Shown here in pieces: positions 53,411 through 64,000 of a DNA stretch of 64,000 bases. Positions within the stretch are counted from its first letter, which is position 1; every line of letters starts with the position of its first letter. A model generated the notes under the pieces. That model made no database searches and was not told the origin of the DNA. It was given only the letters and a program-made list of their open reading frames with translations. Origin of the DNA: Capitulum mitella (taxonomy: Eukaryota; Arthropoda; Thecostraca; Pollicipedomorpha; Pollicipedidae); contig CP099839.1 of assembly GCA_030062745.1 (NCBI GenBank), positions 35,745,293 through 35,809,292 on the forward strand. Reading direction: 5' to 3'. Made by a program: the position numbers and the translations under genes.

Positions 53411-54480
53411 CTCATCGTTTACTTTGTTAAGCAAGGTTTCTTAACTCCTCTGTACTCCCCAGTCTGCAGCGATACTGATTCGAGTCAATCTGCCTTTCGG
53501 TCGTTTGCGTGTGTGCTTTTCTGCAATCTGATCATCCTGGTATTCAGGCTTATCAGATGTCTATCCATTCTGATAAGCTGCATGTATAGCGACATGGGGT
53601 ATACCCTATATAATTGCATTTCAAAATAGTTTTTGTGCAGCGCAGAAATGAAACTTTGCATATGGTGCTAAAAGTAAAAGTCTGAATAATGGCGCAAAAT
53701 AAGAACACAAAATAAAAAAGCGAAATTATGAAAAGTGAAGCAGTGCCGTTTTCCCAATAAGTACTTCCCATGTGCTCGCGTGCTGTTGCCACTGAACGTT
53801 CCTACGCGATTTGGTGTATAATTTCCTGTGAAGCAATACACTTCGGAGTTGCTCTGGGTCTGGTTTGTGCTTGATTCACCCCAAGCTAGTCGATTCACAA
53901 TCTAATTTACTGGGCTGAGAATCAATTCCGATTCCAATTCACGGCCGCTTTTAAAAACATTTGAATCGATTCACCTCCCAGCGATGATTGAATGGCAATA
54001 AATCTGCCACATAATCATGATTCTGACTCACTGCGGTTTCAAGTGAATTTCTTTTTATTCTGATTCTCGACGCAAGTGCAAAATTACCTAATTAATACAG
54101 AACCGATTCGAATCGATTCAGAATAAAACGCCGGCCAAAGCTCTTCGCCTGGGTTGTCGTAACAGTTTGCTAGAATGGAAACTATTTTGGAAGCGAAAAG
54201 TTGTCAGTTTTTTGCTTAGCGGGTCCCAGGTTTTCAGCCGTGCGTGCGTTACTCGGTTTATCTGTGTATGGATTTTGCAGCGGGTGCAGACGGCAAGCTA
54301 TTTTTTTCCAAAATCCGCGTTGGGACATGCAGAATTTTGCAAAACGATGCATTGCGATCAAACCACAAAAAACGTGATGGTAGGTGGATATTTAGTACAT
54401 AGAAATGGGCTGCGCGTCGATGTAATTTGTATTCCAAAAGACCTACAGCCTCCATACGATGTTAAATTATTATTTATGAT
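53411..54480. other. No gene; GATTC/GAATC-rich patch
   Basis: 53910-54130 is rich in gattcgaatcgattc-type words, like 11225-11390 and 46860-46910. No exon was recognised. Confidence 0.5.
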
Positions 54481-54483
54481 TAC

Positions 54484-57024
<2,541 letters not shown>

Positions 57025-57192
57025 CAGGGGCGCAGCCAGGATTTCCCTAAGGGGAGTGGTGGGGGACGGAGCTCATTATGAACTGAAGTCATACGAAAAC
57101 CACCTGCCGGGAAGGCGATGCGCAATAGTCTTCACAAAAATGCGGGCCTGAGGGGGGGGGGCGGTCCCCAGGCCCCGTTGGCTGCACCTGTG
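57025..57192. mobile_element. hAT-type MITE, copy 2, with 8 bp target-site duplication
   Basis: Starts caggggcgcagcc and ends ggctgcacctgtg, so the ends form inverted repeats. The interior shares gaactgaagtcatacgaaaa, ccacctgccggga and aatgcgggcc with copy 1. Flanks ataatgta (57017-57024) and ataacgta (57193-57200) are an 8 bp duplication with one difference. Confidence 0.87.
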
Positions 57193-59090
57193 ATAACGTA
57201 TTAAAATGGTTTATTTTATAAAGCAAGAAAACACATGAACGGGTTTAAATATTGCTGTGGAACTCCAAACCAATGATTTCCTTTCATATGGAAAGCTCCA
57301 TACCAAAGTTATATGTACAAAAATACGTCCGTGGTATCAAGAAGCGTCATATTTCATGTTCGGAAGTAGCCCTAACATAGAAATGTAGGGGCGCGGGATG
57401 ACAGTGTTGAGTTATGGCCAATGGCGAACTCTGTAGGAGGGTCCGGGGTAACGAAACCATTTTTTGGAGGGGGGGAGAACTGAAGAGCCGAGGAGGATTT
57501 CTGGGAGTGAGATAGTATTAGGAAAAAGTGATGTAGGTTACTGTTAAAAAAAAACTGTCACCCCAGCGACAGCCGGTGCATGAAGTTGTCGCCTTGTGGG
57601 TAACCAATGTTCAGGTCATGCGCTACCTTGTGCTCGGGTCGCTTTGCAACCCAGTTCGTTCTGTCGCCACCACAGCACGTGACGTATAAACTCCCTCTAG
57701 CAGGGCTGATGCGCCAGTCGTACATGCTTGACACGAATTAAACTGTCGCAACCCTCAGCGAAAGAAGCACTTCCACGCACCGTCTCCTTCGCTACACGCC
57801 GCGACGACAACACACGTGTCTGGTGTCCATACGCCGACCTGCGCTCTCTGTAGAGCAATTTCACGCCTGTCTCGTATCGTTTGTTCGCACGGTGACCCGG
57901 CACTCTGTTCGCGCTCTGATTCAACTGCGCTCGGGTTCAGTCGCCCGTGCTCCGGTTCAGTTGTCCGTGCCCGGGCTCAGTCGTCCGTGCTGCTGTACGC
58001 CGCTGCCACCGGCTGCGTCTCGAGGCTTCTTCATGGCGACGATGGGGGGGGGGGGGGCGAGACCAGACGCAACTGACTGGTAATCGATCGTCGCTCAGAG
58101 ACGTTCTACAGAGCCTTCCTTAGCAGCCATTGTGGTGATCAATCATCAGTCGCGTCCCCTGCTCAGACTTCGTGGAGCAGCTGCACAGCGCGCAGGACAA
58201 GAGCCCGGATCGGGGTGGCGCGCGGATGACGGCTCGGACGCCAGTGGTGGCCACTAGTGCCCGGGTCTGGTGCGTTGCTGCACGCCGGCGGCTGTTTTTA
58301 GCCGCACGTCATTGGTGGCGACAGACCCCTCAGAAGCCGTCCGACGTTGGACGCATTTAGATTGAAAGTGGCGCACTGCCTCGTGCCGACGAACCGGCCG
58401 GACGAAAGCCGGCGACAGCTGAATGGGACAGCTGGCGGAAACAGCCATTAAGGTTCCATTGGAAGTGGTTCAGTCTGGATGTGATTTTGTGACACATCGA
58501 CTGCTTTGGTCATAGAACATCACAACCGTTCGCGCCTGGTGTTTCCATGGCGACGAAGTCTGCTCGATCAGCCAGCATTGGTCGGATCATGGTGTTCTGG
58601 CACCAACTATGGCATGTTTCCGCTTAACCACACGATTATTCTCTAGAACTTTAGAGACAAATACCAATGTGAGCTGTCTTACGGCACGTAAAAATGTTAA
58701 GCGAGACGTTTATGATTTGTTTCTCAGATGGAACCTCTTGAGAAAAAATGCTTCACCTAGAATTCCAAAGAAATTTGATGTGAATATGTATACTCCAGTG
58801 TTCTGATTCGTATGACCACAGGAGCTGATGTTCTGATAAAAGCAATGCTTCCAAGTGTTACACACAAACATAACTTTACATTGTCCAGACCATGAACATA
58901 AACATAAGACTAAAACCATCAGCACCATATGCACAAGCAGATTCGGCATTTCAAAAAGGTCAGAAGAATTGTTGAGGTAACCACATCTCTGACCACTCCC
59001 TCAGCTGACCTGCTGGTTGAGCTCACAGCATTCGGGACGGAGAAACTCGCCCTGTGGACCCATTTCCGAGAAGTGGTAGGAAACGTTTGC
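57193..59090. other. No supported gene; GC-rich patch with 20 bp repeats
   Basis: 57690-58440 is GC-rich. It contains three 20 bp repeats (57931-57990) and a G-run at 58045-58057. Overlapping frames on both strands have no recognisable domain. It might be a promoter or LINE 5' region, but I cannot show either. Confidence 0.4.
57911..57990. repeat. Three to four 20 bp tandem repeats
   Basis: tcgggttcagtcgcccgtgc (57931), tccggttcagttgtccgtgc (57951) and ccgggctcagtcgtccgtgc (57971) are exact-length repeats. A degraded fourth lies at 57911. Confidence 0.85.
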
Positions 59091-59115
59091 TTTATTTCGC
59101 AGTCATGGTGCATCT

Positions 59116-59235
59116 TAGAACACATTCTACAAAGCTCTTGCATATGCATGCTCCTGAAGTTTCCAGCGTCGGCCTTATCGAATTTTGTACCAACAGCGCT
59201 TCACGAACTTGATGTATTTCGAAGTGCGGCGTACT
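59116..59235. repeat. Dispersed repeat family E, copy 1
   Basis: Runs from aacacattctacaaagc through catatgcat, ctgaag, ggccttatcgaattttg to gaacttgatgtatttcgaag. It is repeated in the same order at 61220-61340. Confidence 0.85.
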
Positions 59236-59767
59236 GGATTTCTTTTCAAATTCGGAAGTATGTTTTAAAATGTTGTCTGCCACGTTTTCCTTCTCTTCAT
59301 GCGGTACGCACTACAAAGGAATGTTTATCGATATGTTTCAGTGTTTTGTGAGATGATTTTTTGATTTATTGGGATTACTTAGTGGTAATTTATAGGAAGT
59401 TATTTAGAACATTTTCGAGACATTGGCGGCCTAAATTTCACGCTAGCCCATCACATCGTCCGATGTCATTTCTAAGCGGTTTCAAAATCGTCAATGTTTT
59501 CGTTTCATTCGTGCGTTAGCCCGGCACTGCCTGGCGTGTTTTTTTTTGTACCTGTAACCGCATGGGGATGCCAAAACAAGCACCTCCCTGCTACCTCAGG
59601 ATATACCCGTCGGATGTAAACCGGTCTACCACCAATGGATAGCCCTGAGTCTTGCAGTTCAGAAAAATACTATGTTAGTCCTGGCCACGTGACTGATGGC
59701 GCCGCAGGTCACGTAAAGCGCATAACACGACGTCCGACAAACTGACATCGGTTTGTACCTCATATCA

Positions 59768-59830
59768 TCGGTAACAGCGGTCTTAGAGCCTTCAGTTGGG
59801 TATCGAACGAAAGGTCACGATCTGTACAAG
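59768..59830. repeat. Short duplicated segment, copy 1 (partner at 60380-60445)
   Basis: aacagcggtcttagagcctt, then cagttgggtatcgaacgaaa, then ggtcacgatct. At 60380-60445 the same words recur with few changes (aacagcggtcttacagcctt, then caattgggtatgaaacgaaa, then ggtcacgatct). Confidence 0.85.
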
Positions 59831-60299
59831 AGCCTGAGGCTCTCGACTGCCCAACGACACGCTGGCCAAACGCGCCGTCGGCGAAGGGTCCCAATCGACA
59901 GACACAACAAAGCTATGCACCTCCCGCCACACGGTTGTTGCATGCAGCCCGGTTGGCTGATTAATCGTTCACCGTAGAGCAGCCTCGGCACTCCGCAAGA
60001 AGGAAGTTTCGCATTCGCACGGATGTTTATCAGGAAGTTCCCCACCCTCTAAATGCCGCAACCCTCTTTAGCTCTACGCCCAAAGACCTACCCCAGAGAT
60101 GCCACCATGCGGAGTGCCTCGATGGCCGGGTTACAGCCGAGGACGCCGCCTGGTGACACAGCCCTTGCTGCCACCTGATGGCCGCACCGGCCGCGGCTCT
60201 TACTGCCCCCTAGCGGCGGCGCCCCCAGGTTGTTCGGCGCTACGGCAGGACGGATCCGCTCACGGCACCGTGACCTAATTGTCTTTACAGATCTTCAGC

Positions 60300-60840
60300 A
60301 TCAAATGCAGGCCAAAATTTAAAAAAATGTCAAGTCAAGGTCAACCTAGGTCAGGCGAAATATTGGCCTTACTTCCCCTCATCATCGGGAACAGCGGTCT
60401 TACAGCCTTCAATTGGGTATGAAACGAAAGGTCACGATCTCTTGCATCAAACGCATGCCGAAATGTTGAAAAATCCCAAGTCAAGGCCAACCTAGGTCAG
60501 GTGAAATAGTGGTTTTCCTTTACATGCCAAAGATCGAGATACCAAAGATTACTCGGAGCCACTCTGATCCACGTGACAAAAAGAATGAAAGTAAAACCTT
60601 CTTATGGTCAGTTTTGCATTATCTGCGTTTCATACAGTAAAGGTCAGTCCAGGTCAGGTGAGATTAGGTTCCATTACTCTTCCTGACAAAGAGCAAACAT
60701 TACTCGCTGTGATTTTTAACTGCGTCAAGTGCATAGCTGAAATGTCATCTCGTGATAATTTAATATGCTCTGTCTTCTCTTTAGCGGGTCAGAGTCAAGC
60801 CAGGTCAGGATAGATTGTCATTTCTCTTTTCTGACTAGGA
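60300..60840. repeat. AGGTCA-rich segment with repeated DR4 pairs
   Basis: AGGTCA occurs at 60338 and 60348, and at 60641 and 60651, both at an exact 10 bp period. A diverged pair lies at about 60480-60500 (caaggccaacctaggtcagg). The first and the diverged pair sit in related sequence (aagtcaagg(t/c)caacctaggtc). Confidence 0.75.
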
Positions 60841-61217
60841 ATAATATCTTCTGTCTGCTACCACAGAATCATCTTCCACAAACAACGTTGCATTTCATTT
60901 CGTTTTAACATCTACCTATGGCGTGATCTGACATGAACTCACATTGCATTTGGTGGACCTTTCTGAGAGCCTGATATAGATTTGCTTGTCTGGCTTGAAC
61001 GATGGGGAAGGTCAGCGGAAACCGCTTCTGTCACTCACAGTTCAGATCAATCCAACTGACGTCAGCATGTGACGTAGCATTACCTCTAATGTTGACGTGT
61101 CACGGTTGTAAATCCTTTTAGGTTGTGTCCTATGTAAATACAAGCAATCAATGCGTTTTATTCGCCAATATTATAAAAAACGGAGCATGTTCGCGCCACC
61201 AACCGAGGAGGCGAAAA

Positions 61218-61342
61218 CATATTCTTAAAACACATTCTACAAAGCCCTTTCATATGCATACGCCTGAAGCTCGTAGCACCGGCCTTATCAAATTTTGCAC
61301 CAAAAACGCTCCGGAACTTGATGTATTTCGAAGTGCATGCAA
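61218..61342. repeat. Dispersed repeat family E, copy 2
   Basis: Collinear with 59116-59235 (aacacattctacaaagccct, catatgcatacgcctgaagc, ggccttatcaaattttgc, gaacttgatgtatttcgaag). Both copies are on the same strand, about 2.1 kb apart. Confidence 0.85.
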
Positions 61343-61521
61343 GGGTTTACTTATAACGTCATATCTCCATATGTGACCTAACATGACAATGGTCTTGATG
61401 TCAAAGTATGTAAAATTGATTGATGGTTATGTACTGAAAGTTTGGTTGGGATGTCTGACGGTTCAGAAGTTATTCAAGAAAAACCGAAGTGGGTGCCCTA
61501 TTTGACACCCGGCAGGCGGTG

Positions 61522-61699
61522 CCTAATTAAACCAGGGGCGTCGATTTCTGTAAATGATTGGGGGGCCAAGACGAGGGCCCGACAACCTAACACTCTCCCA
61601 AATGTGTTTTTCACAACGGACTCAGCCTACGTTATTTTGACTGACGGAAATTTATGATTTTTTTTGTTACCAGATTAAATAAAAAATTGCATTCATCCC

Positions 61700-61756
<57 letters not shown>

Positions 61757-61900
61757 CATACATGCAGAAGACAGAAAGATAGATACATCGCTTTAAACTT
61801 TTTTCATTACTTTCTACCTGTCCCTTATCTATTGCGGCCATCTTTTTTGCTTATTATTACCCCTTTCCCTTTGAAACTGGCAGAAAAATTGGGGGCCCAA
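61522..61900. mobile_element. Non-autonomous element: left module, TA microsatellite, right module
   Basis: The most complete copy of the microsatellite family. The left module 61522-61660 (ggggcgtcgatttctgtaaa, gagggcccgacaacctaac, acggactcagcc, ttttgactgacgg) matches 14838-14975. A pure TA run lies at 61701-61751. The right module 61797-61895 (tttctacctgtcccttatct, attgcggcc, tattatta, aaactggcag) matches 26706-26840. No inverted terminal repeats or protein were seen. Confidence 0.6.
61701..61751. repeat. (TA)n microsatellite
   Basis: About 25 uninterrupted TA units followed by CATACATACATG. Confidence 0.95.
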
Positions 61901-61989
61901 ATCAAAACTGCAGGGGCCCAAATCGACATTGGGTGGACCAGGGCCCTTTCAAAAGGATATAAAGTGACAACCTTGGGTTAAATCATTAG

Positions 61990-63202
61990 CCCGCGCCCGA
62001 CTGACAGTCGGCGCCGACCACCCTCGACTGGGGGAGGGGGTGGTTGACCGTCCCCTCCAACTCACGAACGTTGCTGGTCTCACAATGAAAATGAGCACAC
62101 CTTTGGAAAGCTCAAGCAGAACTCGAAACTGGTTTCATTTTTCGTTTTGGATAATATGTAAGCCATTTACGTCCTATCTATTTTTTCTCACAACCGACTG
62201 CATGAAACTGAGAAGCGGTCTGGATCTCAAAGGCTGTAATTAATAGTCCAGGCAAAAGCACCAATGAACAGGTAAAAGACTGTAGATGCCGATACATACC
62301 TAATTTCTCTGATTTGTTTAATATGTACATCGATACACTGAGTTAAAGACACGGCGATTTTCGCGCCGACTGGTGGTGAGCGCTGTAGCCGAACGCGGTA
62401 TGAAATTAACGAGAGCTAATTTTAGCATATCTTTAATTTTGCAATATAAGATTTTTCACGCGTTATCTCTTAATCCCAGCATTTTTGTGATGGTTTCTTA
62501 TGCTTAAATTTTGGGAAAATTCATTAGTTATCAATCTGCATGTTTGGCGGGAGTTTTATTAGCGAGAGTCTGTTGAATTCCAAAACACGCAGTTATCTAC
62601 TTTTCGAACTTCTTGATATTACTCGCAACTGTGCGAGCTAGTTCTATTATTTTTACCCGTTCTGAATAATCCATCGCCGATTTTGACAACGGCGCATTTT
62701 TGCTGACAATTGCTTGTGAACTTTGTTGAATGTTGCTTGACAACTTTTGCTTGACAACAGTGACTTGCTCGTAGGTCAATGGCTGGAAGTCATTGATACT
62801 TTGTCCATCGACGGTAAAGGGATGTATGCATCACCCCACACTAAAAATATGATAAAAATCCTTCAAATTTCGAAAAAAAACGACATTCTCGAAAACGTGG
62901 GTTGACCGTTGGTCAATGGTCCGGAAAATCCAGAAAAGTCTGAGATAGCAGATTTGTTGCATTTATCAAGATCTCTAATCCCGGAAATTTTCATTGTGGC
63001 ATCATGTTTCCGGAAAAAATTAGAGGGTCCATTTCACCTGACCTAGGTCAGACATCTGACTTGGCCTGAGGCCAAAACTTTGGCACAAGGTGTAAAAATG
63101 TTCGGGTAAAAGGTACGCAAAGTTTCGTGGCGATGCGTTCGTTTGTTCTTTCGAAACCCTGGAAAAACCTCGGGGGGTCAACCGTCCTCCAGTCGGGGCG
63201 GG
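61990..63202. mobile_element. Candidate piggyBac-like non-autonomous element (1.2 kb)
   Basis: The left end cccgcgcccgactg directly follows ttag. The right end cagtcggggcggg is directly followed by ttaa. As inverted repeats these read cccgcgcccgactg and cccgccccgactg. TTAA target sites and CCC-starting ends are piggyBac traits; the left TTAA would carry one mutation. Further inside, both ends share ggttgacc. No transposase domain is visible, but a protein-like minus-strand frame lies at 62597-62827. Confidence 0.4.
62597..62827 (-). CDS. Unrecognised ~77-codon open frame, protein-like
   Basis: The frame opens after a stop and reads HPFTVDGQSINDFQPL, TYEQVTVVKQKLSSNIQQSS, then DYSERVKIIELARTVASNIK to a stop. 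The mix of charged and polar residues with few rare ones looks more like real protein than random AT-rich DNA. It has no good ATG at its start, so it would be an exon or a fossil fragment. It lies inside the candidate piggyBac-like element. I do not recognise the family. Confidence 0.25.
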   Translation of the reverse strand: MHPFTVDGQSINDFQPLTYEQVTVVKQKLSSNIQQSSQAIVSKNAPLSKSAMDYSERVKIIELARTVASNIKKFEK

Positions 63203-63550
63203 TTAATATACAAGAAACCACACATTAGGTAACGGTGTCGTTCGCTGCCATTACTGAGCGCTTCCAGAACACCACTGAAAAAACATATGAGGGCGAAAAC
63301 TGTTCCCGAAATAGTGATGCGGACAAAAGACCTTGCTGGATAACGCGTGGCAAATGATCAGGCAAAGCGCTGAAAGCATCGAGTTATTTTCTGATGAAAA
63401 CGTCCTGATTCGGTGCCCCGTGGTCGCAATGTTCTTAGCATGGAAAAAGCGCTATGGCCAGCTCAGTTTTTCCCGGCTAGCTGAAGTAAGACTTACTCGG
63501 TATACGGCGTCGCTCGTGACAACATTGTATCACCCAAAAGTTCGTAACAT
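63203..63550. other. No gene recognised
   Basis: Short non-coding stretch between the candidate element and the predicted 3' UTR of the gene at the right edge. Confidence 0.5.
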
Positions 63551-63556
63551 TTTATT
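63551..63556 (-). terminator. Possible polyadenylation signal AATAAA
   Basis: TTTATT on the plus strand gives AATAAA on the minus strand, about 280 bases downstream of the stop codon at 63834-63836. The spacing fits a short 3' UTR. One hexamer alone is weak evidence. Confidence 0.4.
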
Positions 63557-63833
63557 GGGCAGCAATCAGTTTGTACGATATCATACAACAACCCATTAAC
63601 AATGTACAATATCGATCGTTGTATGCCATCCTCTTTACATCAATCACACAAAAATGGCTTGAATGGAATGAGTATGGTGGCGTCAGGGCTCTCATTTGGC
63701 AACTGGACATTGCTACGCACATAAACAAAATAAAATATCCCGCGTGCGACAACCAAAGCTGCTTAGGCACTTGAGCTCGCAATATTAACACCTGGCCCGC
63801 AAAGAAACAGGCGCGCACCGCCACAGCACCTGC

Positions 63834-63998
63834 CTAACACTCTGCCGGCGGATGGCCGGACTGACTGAGGCCCTTCTGCGCCGGCGCCTTCTGCTTGGGC
63901 CAGCCGAGTTTCCCGGGCCGCCGGAGCGTGCGCGCCCGGTCCGCTTCGTCCTTGCCACCCAGCACCTGGTCCATGTACTCGGCGATCTGGTCCGTCTG
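63834..63998 (-). CDS. 3' coding end of an unidentified gene (54 residues plus stop)
   Basis: The minus-strand frame is open from the window edge to a TAG. It reads QTDQIAEYMDQVLGGKDEAD, then RARTLRRPGKLGWPKQKAPA, then QKGLSQSGHPPAEC. It is GC-rich against AT-rich flanks, strongly hydrophilic, and starts with an amphipathic acidic stretch before a basic, proline-containing tail, as at many protein C-termini. I do not recognise the family. The exon continues beyond position 64000. Confidence 0.55.
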   Translation of the reverse strand, partial: QTDQIAEYMDQVLGGKDEADRARTLRRPGKLGWPKQKAPAQKGLSQSGHPPAEC

Positions 63999-64000
63999 GT

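Overview
This looks like non-model animal nuclear DNA, most likely from an arthropod (a crustacean would fit, but I cannot name the species). There are no prokaryotic operons. Coding sequence comes in short exons with GT/AG junctions. The rest is low-complexity DNA and decayed transposable elements: non-LTR retrotransposons, a Penelope-like element, hAT relics and tRNA-derived SINE-like pieces. The arthropod assignment rests mainly on one gene that resembles the insect insulin-binding protein IMP-L2.

Layout. About 1-42 kb is transposon-dominated. It holds a Penelope-like endonuclease relic (2.85-3.59 kb), a hAT/TTF-zinc-finger transposase fossil (8.36-8.96 kb), a CR1-like LINE (9.0-10.9 kb, + strand), a second LINE (22.6-25.7 kb, - strand) and pieces of a third (29.7-29.95 and 32.3-33.8 kb, + strand). 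It also holds a 1.6 kb near-palindrome (34.6-36.2 kb), arrays of degenerate ~20 bp repeats and many microsatellites. I found no convincing host gene there.

About 43-52.9 kb carries the one gene I can model well, on the - strand: a secreted two-immunoglobulin-domain protein of the IMP-L2 type. I can place a TATA box and initiator, a 5' UTR exon, a signal-peptide exon and seven further coding exons whose phases all match. In insects this family binds insulin-like peptides outside the cell and dampens insulin signalling. That role is inferred from the family, not shown by the sequence.

About 53-63.8 kb is again repeats: hAT MITEs, a 130 bp ATT microsatellite, AGGTCA-rich elements, duplicated segments and a candidate piggyBac-like non-autonomous element. 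The last ~165 bases hold the 3' coding end of another - strand gene that continues beyond the window.

The most unusual signals are: (a) many repeat-borne AGGTCA pairs at an exact 10 bp period (DR4 geometry, as used by nuclear receptors); (b) the 1.6 kb near-palindrome; (c) a linker exon in the IMP-L2-like gene that could be skipped in frame by using a second acceptor 5 nt away; (d) three hAT MITE copies that still show 8 bp target-site duplications. All boundaries were read by eye. Repeat family names need a library search.
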